Below are positions 15,051 to 24,574 of a stretch of DNA of 64,000 bases, one piece after another (positions within the stretch are counted from its first letter, which is position 1; each line of letters begins with the position of its first letter). The position numbers were made by a program, and so were the translations under genes. The notes under the pieces were generated by a model. That model was not told the origin of the DNA. It did no database searches and worked only from the letters and a program-made list of their open reading frames with translations. This DNA comes from a virus: the IMG/VR virus record IMGVR_UViG_3300046532_004322, positions 17,329-81,328 of that record. One strand, 5' to 3'.

Positions 15051-15488
15051 TTAAAGCTTTCCAAATGGAGCTCTTGTAATGTCTTGAACTTCATTTTCTT
15101 GCTTTTCCTCTTGACTTACCCCAGGCTCCACTACCTCTTTGTTTCCTCCAGGGTTTGGAGGTATTAATTCTGGACTAACATAGCCAGGAGGTTGCTGACG
15201 CTGGCTTGCATTTGAGTTTTGTGGTGGATTGGGCTGTTGCCTTACGGGAGGCTTTGCTGCACTTGGGGGTGGAGCCTTTGGATCTATCTCTGAATTTAAT
15301 ATACCCATTATCCTTTGCGTGTATTTAGCTCTGCATGCATTCCTAATGCACTGAGTACACCCAGGTTGAACTAATTCTTTTTTATACGCATCCCTTAAGG
15401 GTACAAAGTTTTCCCGATATTCAGATTCCAATAGTTCAGAACTGTCATCTAAGAAGTTATTTAATATTTTAAACTTATCTTGTTCCAT
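15051..15488 (-). CDS. Hypothetical protein with Cys cluster and Pro/Gln-rich linker
   Basis: A 145-residue protein from ATG 15488. A longer frame reaches 15650 but would run into the preceding gene, so the internal ATG is preferred. The N-terminal helical part ends with GCTQCIRNACRAKYTQRIM, a small Cys cluster. After that comes a low-complexity PPPSAAKPPVRQQPNPP tract and an acidic end. It is the last gene of the virion block, next to the membrane protein, so it may be a minor virion or lysis-accessory protein. No family recognised. Confidence 0.65.
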   Translation of the reverse strand: MEQDKFKILNNFLDDSSELLESEYRENFVPLRDAYKKELVQPGCTQCIRNACRAKYTQRIMGILNSEIDPKAPPPSAAKPPVRQQPNPPQNSNASQRQQPPGYVSPELIPPNPGGNKEVVEPGVSQEEKQENEVQDITRAPFGKL

Positions 15489-15538
15489 ATATATTATATT
15501 AATAAAAAATAATAAAAAATCAAGTTCTTTTTGAAAAA

Positions 15539-17422
15539 TTAAAAGTTTTCTTTTTTTATTGTTATCACTCCACCTATTTTTGATTGATGGATCGTAGGCT
15601 TTGATTGCCATCCTAATGGATTTTGAGCGTCCTCTTTGTCTTCGTTCCAAGTTATGAAATACCCAGGTCCACTTTCATTACCCGCTGTTTGTAAAGAATC
15701 TAGAAAATATATATATCTTCCTGAAGCACAAGACTTTATTGGAGACCATGTATATTCAAAATTATCATACCCCACGCTAGGATTGGTTCTGAAAAAATTT
15801 GGAATGGTTGAGGCTGATATCCACCCCGAGCAACTCGTTCCCTTCTTGTTCGTTAATCCTGTAAAAGTTTTTTTATCAAATCCATCCTCTTTAATCGTCA
15901 TGCCTAACCCTTTCCAGCATGCCACATGAACCTTTTGGTTTTCAAATCTTCTAACGTCCGAAACAAAACACTCTGTATTATCAGCTGTTATATTTAAGTC
16001 GTTTATCAAACTTAAGTTAAATGACATCATGCCATACGTATTACGCACAGATGAATACACCCAGCTTAAAAACCCCCCCAACAAACCTAAGTCTCCACAA
16101 TTATGTATTGATTTTGGTATTCCAGGCTTATCTGGAATAATTTCCGTTATGTTTAAATCATTATTAAACGTACAACTCTCTTCATTTCCATCCCCAAAAT
16201 CATGTACCCCAGAAAAATGAGACCCAGTAGGTGCATTTTTCGAATACCTTGTTCCAGTTGTCAGGTATATTTTTTCACCATCTGCAGTGATTGACTTTAT
16301 GGGCTGTTTATACTCAGTCGATCCGTTTGCAATAAAGTTATGACTATTATGGACATGAACATAATCCCTTTTCCCATGCTCTTGCGGATTCTCTGTATCA
16401 TCTATTATTGGCCTTGAGGCTATATACCTTAATGCACCCCCTTCGTATTCCATGTCTTGACTAGTAGACTCTTTACTATAAGTTCTTCCCATTGCTATAT
16501 AAATAGAATAATCCCCCGATCCATCTATATCACCATCCATCAAGTAAATGTCATTTATTCCAAAATCCCTTCCTCCAGTCACTCCAGCCAGGGCCGTCTT
16601 AAAAACAAGCGAGTTAGGGCTAGTAGGAAGAATAGGCACCCCTCCCTCTAACGTTTCGAATTCATCTATTCTTAAAACTTCAACACCTAAAGGATCTATA
16701 TCGTCTGGATAATTATTGTAATTTTGATCGAACTGATGCCATAATCCTTCATTAGCTGGTTTAGCGTATCCAGTTGTTCCAATAAATAGAAACTCTTTAT
16801 GTCTTACTACTTTATTGAAAATCGTGCTCTTTGGATTATTTGGGTCAAGATCTACAGCATCACGAACCCTACTTGAGTTTCCCGTTTCAGTATCTACATA
16901 ATATAATCCACCTTGCCCTACCGCTACATATATTTTTCTTGATTTTTTTGAACTACACAACGAATACGCTCCATGAAATGGGGATAGTTCATATCCATAC
17001 AAACTACCTTTATTCCCGCCTATTACCAAACCTCCAGCAAGAGACTCATCTGAGCTTCTTGAAGCCAGTCCTAATTCTGTCTGTATTGTTCTTTCCAGAA
17101 CCAAGGTTCCATTTTCATTTTTAAATACCTGGACTCCAAGATCTCCGCTTGCTACATAAACATACCTCCCTCCCTTTTCTGACATTATGTCATACCCAAA
17201 TATTCCTACGTTTTCATCTTCATTCATATTGAACCCGTCTGAATGAAACTTTGAGTTATATGGCCCATCGGGATGAGAGTCATCTAGCGGAAAATCTATT
17301 TCTGGATTTTGCTTTCTATTGTCCCCAATATTTAATATATCCCAATTAAGTGAACATGATCCAGTATATCCCAGTATTCTATATTCACCTACCCCCTGAT
17401 CACAGCAATTACCGAAGCCCAT
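15539..17422 (-). CDS. Virion protein with beta-propeller-like repeats
   Basis: A 627-residue protein of repeated short blades with the pattern 'YVYVASGDLGVQVF', 'KIYVAVGQGGLYYVDTETG', 'FLFIGTTGYAKP' and 'KIYLTTGTRYSK', in the style of LVIVD or kelch-like propellers. The start MGFGNCCDQG and several later Cys are notable. It is the last large gene of the tail block, 3 bp after a 133-aa gene. Its position distal to the tail tip proteins suggests a receptor-binding or enzymatic tip protein. There is no signal peptide. Confidence 0.65.
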   Translation of the reverse strand: MGFGNCCDQGVGEYRILGYTGSCSLNWDILNIGDNRKQNPEIDFPLDDSHPDGPYNSKFHSDGFNMNEDENVGIFGYDIMSEKGGRYVYVASGDLGVQVFKNENGTLVLERTIQTELGLASRSSDESLAGGLVIGGNKGSLYGYELSPFHGAYSLCSSKKSRKIYVAVGQGGLYYVDTETGNSSRVRDAVDLDPNNPKSTIFNKVVRHKEFLFIGTTGYAKPANEGLWHQFDQNYNNYPDDIDPLGVEVLRIDEFETLEGGVPILPTSPNSLVFKTALAGVTGGRDFGINDIYLMDGDIDGSGDYSIYIAMGRTYSKESTSQDMEYEGGALRYIASRPIIDDTENPQEHGKRDYVHVHNSHNFIANGSTEYKQPIKSITADGEKIYLTTGTRYSKNAPTGSHFSGVHDFGDGNEESCTFNNDLNITEIIPDKPGIPKSIHNCGDLGLLGGFLSWVYSSVRNTYGMMSFNLSLINDLNITADNTECFVSDVRRFENQKVHVACWKGLGMTIKEDGFDKKTFTGLTNKKGTSCSGWISASTIPNFFRTNPSVGYDNFEYTWSPIKSCASGRYIYFLDSLQTAGNESGPGYFITWNEDKEDAQNPLGWQSKPTIHQSKIGGVITIKKENF

Positions 17423-17425
17423 TTG

Positions 17426-17827
17426 TTAATCTACATCATAAGGTTCGCTGGCAAAAACCAATATCTTTTGCTTATTGCCATCGGCATCACAATAATCAAG
17501 CTCTCTAAGCTTCATGGTTATTATTTCGCCTTCGTTTCTTTGCGGGTCTTGATCCGTAAATTCTTCGGTTTTATCATCATCAATTTCATTAAATACTTTT
17601 CCAGTATCGATTTCAAGCATTATGTTTAACCCCTCGCTGGAATTGTCCTTGGAATCATCGGTACAAATTTTAATGAACTGCATCTTTTTTTCTACGTAAG
17701 GCTCTCCGAGCTCTTTCCCAGAACTGGCTTTCCCCGTTCCTATCTCATAGCCCACTCTGGGCTCATCTTCGCCAGTAACTTCTGATTTGTGGTGGCGAAC
17801 TAATGGTGTTGGATGAATTCTTTTCAT
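17426..17827 (-). CDS. Hypothetical tail-region protein
   Basis: A 133-residue acidic protein starting MKRIHPTPLVRHHKSEVTGEDEPRVGYEIGTG. Strand-rich ends (KKMQFIKICTDD, NIMLEIDTGKVF, QKILVFASEPYDVD) suggest a small beta domain. It lies between the hub candidate and the propeller protein with gaps of a few bases, so it is probably co-translated as a small tail-tip component. No family recognised. Confidence 0.65.
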   Translation of the reverse strand: MKRIHPTPLVRHHKSEVTGEDEPRVGYEIGTGKASSGKELGEPYVEKKMQFIKICTDDSKDNSSEGLNIMLEIDTGKVFNEIDDDKTEEFTDQDPQRNEGEIITMKLRELDYCDADGNKQKILVFASEPYDVD

Positions 17828-17831
17828 TTTT

Positions 17832-20465
17832 TTACATTATAAGGTTCATTCGGCTTGCTCTTGCAGCACTAATTCCCAGGTAATCTGGTAACATAACTTT
17901 TTGAGAAAACGCATAACTTGCAGTTAAGGTTCCACCGCTAACGTTTATACTCATTGATTCTAAATATTTTTTTGTGTTTATCCAGTCATTATGCGAGAAG
18001 TCTATCAGTTCTCCAACTAGAGTAAATTCTATCCTGTCCAAACTTTCAACACATGCTGGACCCTGATTTAAGAATAGATTGTATGCATTTAGATTAATCT
18101 TTCCATCCGTTCCATAATATCTATTATAATGGTTTGATCCATCCTTAAACTCTGTAGTTAATTCTGCTGAAAAGGTTTTTAAATTTCTATTTGGATGAAT
18201 ACATCCAGCATTCCCCTCCAGTGAATTATGCCTTAATACCTTTTGTACATGAACTGGGTTTGACTCACTCCCACTTACGGGAAGCTGTCCTGGTACCCAA
18301 AGGGGTTGACCCTGCCATCCCTGACCAACGTTTTCTATTTGTCTATATGTCGGGGAGGTCCTAGTTCCCGATCCATAATATCTTAATGTATCATTTATCT
18401 CACTCCCGCCATGACTAATAGTGTCACGGCCTGCGTTTTCAAAAATAGTTTGTCCGAATTCACGTAAATCATTTAAAATATTAAAAACTATCGGAGTTCC
18501 TCCATATAAAGGAATAACTAAAATATCATCACTATAATCTTCTCCAGGAAGATGTGGAAATGAATAATTTGAATAAAAGGACTTTTCTTCTGTATATGCA
18601 GAGATTATTTCCGAAGCTTCTTCTTGGTAATATACGGGCTTTACTCCTTTGTCCGTTAATATAATTCCTTGCAACCCTTCAGATTCATCAGGAAACTGGC
18701 TAGGAAGTATTGGTAGCGACGCCTTTCCCCCAATTGCACTCCCAGACCCAAAGAAGAAATCCTTAACCGTCATATCATCATACCCAGTAGCTTCAAAATT
18801 ACTAAAAAATGAAAATGGAGAATCCTTAATTTTTGTCGTTACCGAAACAAATGACACTTCGCTCCCTTCATCCGTATACCAACTTTTTGACCCGCAAGGA
18901 TCATACGAAGTTCCTAGAGTTTCAAAAGAAAACGTATCCATAAAGTCATTAACGGTATATCCATATACATCTCCATTTTGAGTTATTGCTTTGTATCCCC
19001 ACTTCGATTTTATTTGCCACCTTTCTTCGTTTCCTAGAAAAAACTCCATAACTGCAGGATTAACTCTTTCTCCTTCGGGAGATTCAGTATTTAAATAGCA
19101 ATTCTTCCACGGCCCTGGAGAATTTATTTCTTCTGGGTCCTTACCCCAGGAATTAACCCATTCAACTAAGTCTCCTGCGTTTTCAAAAACCTCATAGCGA
19201 TCTACATTAATCTCTCCTTCTTCGTCCTTAAACTCTGAAAACTTATTAAGCAATGCGAGTTTTCTGTCTTCATTCACGACCCTTGAGGTTCCAGAATCTC
19301 CGTTATATGCTCCAAATGCAAGTTCATATTCTTGAGCTAATCCAGCTTCGTGCATTTTTTCAACAGCGAAAGCCTGAGCTTGCCCTGGAGTAGAACTTGG
19401 TAATTTATGACTATATTTATCGCTATTAATTTTTTGCGACCATCCAGTTATTACATCTTGAAGCTCAAATATCGCATCGGTTTCATCCGCATCAGATTCC
19501 CTGAAGTTTATTTCCATCGTATGTGCATTCCCTCCGCTTTTTGAATCTGGTTCGGAATTTGGATTAGTACCATTGGACCACTTTCTAATAAACGCCCCAG
19601 AACTATATCCAGACAAATAATCTTTTTCCAAAGATGAGCTTATTGCGCTATCTGGAACAACTACTCCAGCACTTTGCAAAACTTCTTTTTTTCCAAAATC
19701 GCTCCCTAGCGAATGAATATAAAAACCTCCAAGAAACGGATTCGCAACAAAAATTTTTGAAAACCTTGATAATATTGAATTCATTACATCAAAAAATGAA
19801 CCTGTATCAGAATATAACCCCGATACCCCCTGTAGTTCTTGAACGGGCAAAGGTAATGGACTTACTGAGAACAGCTTTCCAGCGGGATAAAGGATTTGTC
19901 CGTGCTCTAAAGTTGGGTCTGGTACATTTCCTATCATCCCCCCCATATCTCCATTTTCCTTGTTTTTCCAGTGGTTCGGGTTTGAGGCTAAATTACCTGC
20001 TGAATTTATATAATGACTTCCGTCTTTAACTCTGTTATAATATGAAAGAAGCCTATTTCTTGAGAATAATAAATCTTGTGGTATCCCAATCCCTTCTGGA
20101 TCAGGAAGCCCCCTTACTGAATAATATTCATCCCCAATCATTACATCCCCACCAATTCTTCCAGAAAGTCCCACCATAAAACTTGCAGCCGTTATTGATG
20201 CGTGGTCCTGTAATGAGTATGAAGTAATCACTCCAGACTCTGATCTAGAAGACTTTGCTTTTACAACCTTAAATTCTTCTTCGAGAAAGGGTAAGACATC
20301 TCCAAAATTGTTTTTTAAACTAAATATATCTCCATCCAAGTCGGGCTCGTCCTTAGCTCCTAATACTTGAACCTCAACGGATGTATTATTAAACGATCCA
20401 GAATTAAATGATACCGATGAAAAATTCTTACAGAATTCGTCTATGTTTTTTATTAAACAGCTCAT
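17832..20465 (-). CDS. Large tail-tip or hub protein (candidate)
   Basis: An 877-residue protein. The N-terminus SCLIKNIDEFCKNFSSV leads into SGVITSYSLQDHASITAASFMVGLSGRIGG, a strand-rich region like the hub ring domains of siphovirus tail tips. A middle segment FFDVMNSILSRFSKIFVANPF is compatible with hub proteins that carry a small helical module. The C-terminal part is rich in Gly, Ser and Asn. It is three genes downstream of the tape measure, where hub and distal-tail proteins are usual. The exact role is not provable here. Confidence 0.6.
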   Translation of the reverse strand: MSCLIKNIDEFCKNFSSVSFNSGSFNNTSVEVQVLGAKDEPDLDGDIFSLKNNFGDVLPFLEEEFKVVKAKSSRSESGVITSYSLQDHASITAASFMVGLSGRIGGDVMIGDEYYSVRGLPDPEGIGIPQDLLFSRNRLLSYYNRVKDGSHYINSAGNLASNPNHWKNKENGDMGGMIGNVPDPTLEHGQILYPAGKLFSVSPLPLPVQELQGVSGLYSDTGSFFDVMNSILSRFSKIFVANPFLGGFYIHSLGSDFGKKEVLQSAGVVVPDSAISSSLEKDYLSGYSSGAFIRKWSNGTNPNSEPDSKSGGNAHTMEINFRESDADETDAIFELQDVITGWSQKINSDKYSHKLPSSTPGQAQAFAVEKMHEAGLAQEYELAFGAYNGDSGTSRVVNEDRKLALLNKFSEFKDEEGEINVDRYEVFENAGDLVEWVNSWGKDPEEINSPGPWKNCYLNTESPEGERVNPAVMEFFLGNEERWQIKSKWGYKAITQNGDVYGYTVNDFMDTFSFETLGTSYDPCGSKSWYTDEGSEVSFVSVTTKIKDSPFSFFSNFEATGYDDMTVKDFFFGSGSAIGGKASLPILPSQFPDESEGLQGIILTDKGVKPVYYQEEASEIISAYTEEKSFYSNYSFPHLPGEDYSDDILVIPLYGGTPIVFNILNDLREFGQTIFENAGRDTISHGGSEINDTLRYYGSGTRTSPTYRQIENVGQGWQGQPLWVPGQLPVSGSESNPVHVQKVLRHNSLEGNAGCIHPNRNLKTFSAELTTEFKDGSNHYNRYYGTDGKINLNAYNLFLNQGPACVESLDRIEFTLVGELIDFSHNDWINTKKYLESMSINVSGGTLTASYAFSQKVMLPDYLGISAARASRMNLIM

Positions 20466-22141
20466 TATACTATTTCATTAAAATATTGCTTTTCAAAACT
20501 TATTGAAATCATATTTCTTTCCTCTACTTTTGATATCTCATCTCTAGTTATTAATCCTTTATCCTTAATTACACCCATTAATGAACACTCAAGCTCTTCG
20601 GTTAGCTCGTTGATCGTGTTTCTAATTTTTAATTCCGCAATTACTGCATGATTTGTATTGTCATAAGTTCCAGAACAAGATATGGATATTAATCCTTTTT
20701 TGAATCCAGACCTAGATATGATAAACTTATCCATTCCTCCTCCAGCGTTATGTTTCAAGTTATAGCTTGGAGAAGGAAATGATACTGAAGAGGTGTGTTC
20801 AAAACTAGAAAACCCATCTGGTCTATCAGAAGTTTCGAATAAATAATTATAATGTATCTCCCCTCCCTTTCTGTTTTCGGTTACAGAATAAGATGACGGA
20901 GTGTCCTTTAGTTCGGAACTTGGAATTCTTTCCTCACAAGTCCCAGGGGTAGGAGTCGGAACAGGCTGTGATTGATAATATGATCCCAGCTCTGCTTTTG
21001 CATTTGAGAAAATATTAGATTTTATATTATTATAAAATTCATTTTCCACAAGGTTAAATCTTTTTGATATAGGGCCTCTTGAGGAAACTACCCCTGACAC
21101 CGAAACGCTCATTTTATCAGAAGAGTTTTCTATTGAATAATCAACTTTATTTGATACCCCGCAAGAATTAAAATTAAAATCATTATCAAATGCTATGTTG
21201 AAATTTATTCTTCCCCCCGCAGGGTCCTCAACTATGTTTTCTGTAATGGGAAAATTAACAAGGCTTTCTCCAGATTTACTTTCGGCTTCAGATAAAAATC
21301 CAAAATTCTTATATCTGCTCCTGACTTTTTCAAAATCTTCTTCTATTCCATACTCTATAGATCCAGCAATTTCAACTAAAGTAAATTTCCCAAAACTATT
21401 ACTCGTATTTACTGCGTATCTCATTACTCCAGAATCACTCGACCCCTGTGTTGCATCAGCTATGTATACCTCTTCTATGGAGTATGAGCTTTTTACCCTA
21501 TTAATCGACTCGCTTCTTTGAGTTAAGTATATCTTAAGTGATGGGCTCCCTTCTGGTAATAAAACATTTTCCTTCCCAGACCTACTTTCTACGAAATCTA
21601 TTGCATTTTGAAGAGCTGAAGAAATCGAAGATGTATTACTTCCAGATAGATTTCCATCCTGCAAGTTTATCCCTTCTGCTGATATGGATCTTTTTATTGT
21701 ATATTGTTCGCTTCCGTTTTTTAATGTTGATGTTTCATTAGAAGGATTTATTATTCCATAAAATTCATTATGAAGCTTCTCGTCAATACATTCTAACTCT
21801 ATGGAGTAATTTACCTGACCGACATATCTGGAATCGCTAAAGGATATACTTTTTACTTTTGCGAAATCTTTATTAAATATCTCAGTTCCAGATTCCTCTA
21901 TTACAAGGCTCTTGTAGTCCTCGCTGAAGGCGTCTATGATTGAAGTCCTTCTAGCTGTTAAAACCTCAAAATCATCACAATTCTCTTCGTCGTTATATAT
22001 TTGTCCAGATAAAACAATTGACTCACTAACTCCTTTTCTACTCCCCTCGAAAATAACGCTAGAACTCCTAGATACAAAAGGGGTGGGCATTCCATTTATC
22101 TTGAACGGATCAGATCCATTATATTTTACTAATACAGACAT
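20465..22141 (-). CDS. Tail-tip structural protein A
   Basis: A 558-residue Ser-rich beta protein beginning MSVLVKYNGSDPFKINGMPTPFV. A Thr/Pro linker (QPVPTPTPGTC) lies near residue 400, and the end IKDKGLITRDEISKVEERNMISISFEKQYF resembles a domain also seen near the end of the next upstream gene (SISSVGFAGKSISLILEKTKEKLEEKGLM). The two probably share an origin. It overlaps the hub gene by 1 bp. Its place between tape measure and hub suggests a distal-tail or ring protein. Confidence 0.6.
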   Translation of the reverse strand: MSVLVKYNGSDPFKINGMPTPFVSRSSSVIFEGSRKGVSESIVLSGQIYNDEENCDDFEVLTARRTSIIDAFSEDYKSLVIEESGTEIFNKDFAKVKSISFSDSRYVGQVNYSIELECIDEKLHNEFYGIINPSNETSTLKNGSEQYTIKRSISAEGINLQDGNLSGSNTSSISSALQNAIDFVESRSGKENVLLPEGSPSLKIYLTQRSESINRVKSSYSIEEVYIADATQGSSDSGVMRYAVNTSNSFGKFTLVEIAGSIEYGIEEDFEKVRSRYKNFGFLSEAESKSGESLVNFPITENIVEDPAGGRINFNIAFDNDFNFNSCGVSNKVDYSIENSSDKMSVSVSGVVSSRGPISKRFNLVENEFYNNIKSNIFSNAKAELGSYYQSQPVPTPTPGTCEERIPSSELKDTPSSYSVTENRKGGEIHYNYLFETSDRPDGFSSFEHTSSVSFPSPSYNLKHNAGGGMDKFIISRSGFKKGLISISCSGTYDNTNHAVIAELKIRNTINELTEELECSLMGVIKDKGLITRDEISKVEERNMISISFEKQYFNEIV

Positions 22142-22142
22142 A

Positions 22143-24536
22143 TTAAACAGGCGTTAAAGTTGAGGTCACGGACGGAGAGGTTGTTGGGGTAACTGTTATT
22201 GTAGGAGTAATATAAAACTCCCTTTCTAGAGGAGTAGGAGTCTGCGGTATCGGAGTATACGGAATACCACTATCAAAATCATAATTTGGTGTTGGTGTTG
22301 GAAAGTAAGTAAACTGAGAATCAATACTTGATAAATGCAATCCAAAACCAGGGGTTACCGTTGGTCTAGGAGCATTCTCACATTCCGATAGGTCTAAAAC
22401 CGCCCTATTGTATTTCAATGAATTACTTGAATTAGAAAAAGAAAAACTTTCTTCCGTTAAAAAGACCTCAGTTCCTGAAGGTACTGAAACAAGGGCTGAA
22501 TTTACACCATGCATTAACCCTTTTTCTTCTAATTTTTCTTTTGTTTTTTCTAGTATTAAAGATATACTCTTTCCTGCGAACCCTACGGATGATATTGATA
22601 TTTTTCTCTCCACAGGGACCACCAAGTCTCCCAGTAATTGAGCGACATTAATACATCCTATTTTAAAGTCATTAAATTTTTGCAATACCTTGGATTCAGA
22701 AACTTCAATCTCAAAAGATTTTATTATTCCGTTGGACATCTCCTCTTGACCATCTTCATTTGAATATACATAAGAATAATTTATTGCCCCCGCATGCATA
22801 CTTAAGTTTATTGATTTTTCTTTTTGGTAAAATGTTGTCTTCGTATTTGGATCAAGAGCTATAACATTAAATTTTACATCATTTATATTCGATACGATAT
22901 TTGGCTCTATATCATTTGTGAATGCATTTTTTGCGTTTAAATATCTTTGGCTTATTACATCTCCACCACCCGTTATGTTTCCCTCTTGTGATATTGTAAA
23001 ATTTCCACCAGAATGAGATATTTGATACTTTTCTTCATGAAAATAATTTTCACTTTCTTGTTTGGGATGGTCGGAAAATGCAAAACTTATCTCCGCAGAG
23101 CAATCGAAAGAATTTCTAACTATTCTTTTCGATATCGGATTAATTGATAAGGATGCCGTGGATATAGGGGTTTTTTCAACACCCTCACAACCATATTCAA
23201 AACTAGAGGAATAAGATGAATACTTCTCAGCACATCTTGACCTCGTCCCACCTAATAAATTTTCTATTACCTTATCTAAATTAGAATCACTTTTATTCTG
23301 AAGTATTTTTACGAAACAAGATTCTTCAATCGTTATTTCTCCGCTAACATCCATGTTCAATGATGTATTTCTTTTTACCGAATGATCTTTATCCATTCCT
23401 GGCGTAGGAGTAATAAAAGATCCTTCCATCTTATTTATTAGCCTTGCATAAGATATTGATCTTGTCCTTTGGTAACTAAGGTTGGACTCATTGAAGTTTT
23501 CTTCTGTTTCTTGGTTTTCCCAATTTGAAGAGTATTGATATATTCCAGAATGATCTCCTGCCATTAATCCATATACAGGATTGCTATTCATAAATAATGT
23601 TGAAATAGTCCTACTTCTTTCGATTGACGTATCTGATTTCTTAAAGAGTTTTATGTTCTTATAAAACGCATTTTTCCCAGCAGGAGAAAATAATTTGATA
23701 GTTATACTTGATGATGAAGTGGTAAACTCTATCTTGTGATGACCTCTTCTTGAGAAATCTTTTTGAACTTCTGACCCAGAGCCCAAATCTATAACCGCTT
23801 TTGACTCGGTTTTGATCGATGGAGATTCATCTATACCCAGGAAATCAAAAGATAATATATAATCTTCACCTACATCCAAAGAGCTTTTTGATAGGTTTGA
23901 ATTTTCCCATTGAGCGGAACCGTCCGCCTGCACCTTTAATGAAGCTTTTGCCCTATTTCCTAAGTTTGCTAATTTATTGTTTTGCTTCTGACCATTAGCC
24001 CACTGCGCAATATCTTTGGAAATTATACTTTTTGATTCCAAAAACAAACAAGATACGGAGTGATTTATTGACATCTGAGAATTATTGTCTTCCGAAAAAT
24101 TCATCGATTCATCAAAAGAAGAAAGATATCTCAAGTCCTCCTTTCTGACCAAAGATTGCTTCGATTCGTCAAACTCCAAATCATTACCACCTCCTGAAAA
24201 TTCTATATCAGATAGGTTTTTTTCTTCGTATATCGTTAAGCTTATTTTATATTCAGCAGTCCTTATGAATTCTCCATCTACTGAAAAGCTTTCTATAAAT
24301 CCTTCACCAAGGTTTATCCCATTAATAATAACATCTTGATGATCATGCGAAGCGGACTCTAAGAATTCCTCGGAAGCTTCGATATTGCCTTTTACTCCGT
24401 TTGAATTATTTAAATCAAGAAGAAGCCCAGTAACTCCAACTACCTTCTTGTTTTTAAACGTTAATCCATTTTCGCCAAACTTCTGATTCTCTTGACTATA
24501 AGATAATAACGTTGCATCTGAAAAATCTAAAGCCAT
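22143..24536 (-). CDS. Tail-tip structural protein B with Thr/Pro-rich C-terminus
   Basis: A 797-residue Ser/Asn-rich protein starting MALDFSDATLLSYSQENQKFG. The N-terminal half has distal-tail-like strands (ILDLNNS-type segment, VIINGINLGEGFIESFSVDG). The C-terminal end is a low-complexity run of the TPTITVTPTTSPSVTSTLTP kind. It is the first gene after the tape measure, where a distal tail protein is expected. It has no Cys cluster or enzymatic motif. Confidence 0.6.
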   Translation of the reverse strand: MALDFSDATLLSYSQENQKFGENGLTFKNKKVVGVTGLLLDLNNSNGVKGNIEASEEFLESASHDHQDVIINGINLGEGFIESFSVDGEFIRTAEYKISLTIYEEKNLSDIEFSGGGNDLEFDESKQSLVRKEDLRYLSSFDESMNFSEDNNSQMSINHSVSCLFLESKSIISKDIAQWANGQKQNNKLANLGNRAKASLKVQADGSAQWENSNLSKSSLDVGEDYILSFDFLGIDESPSIKTESKAVIDLGSGSEVQKDFSRRGHHKIEFTTSSSSITIKLFSPAGKNAFYKNIKLFKKSDTSIERSRTISTLFMNSNPVYGLMAGDHSGIYQYSSNWENQETEENFNESNLSYQRTRSISYARLINKMEGSFITPTPGMDKDHSVKRNTSLNMDVSGEITIEESCFVKILQNKSDSNLDKVIENLLGGTRSRCAEKYSSYSSSFEYGCEGVEKTPISTASLSINPISKRIVRNSFDCSAEISFAFSDHPKQESENYFHEEKYQISHSGGNFTISQEGNITGGGDVISQRYLNAKNAFTNDIEPNIVSNINDVKFNVIALDPNTKTTFYQKEKSINLSMHAGAINYSYVYSNEDGQEEMSNGIIKSFEIEVSESKVLQKFNDFKIGCINVAQLLGDLVVPVERKISISSVGFAGKSISLILEKTKEKLEEKGLMHGVNSALVSVPSGTEVFLTEESFSFSNSSNSLKYNRAVLDLSECENAPRPTVTPGFGLHLSSIDSQFTYFPTPTPNYDFDSGIPYTPIPQTPTPLEREFYITPTITVTPTTSPSVTSTLTPV

Positions 24537-24574
24537 AATATATTATTATAATAAAAACATTCAAAAAATAAAGC

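Noticed and set aside
15489-15650. Longer start for the Cys/Pro-rich protein
   Set aside because: It would overlap the beta-propeller gene by more than 100 bp; ATG 15488 leaves a clean gap.
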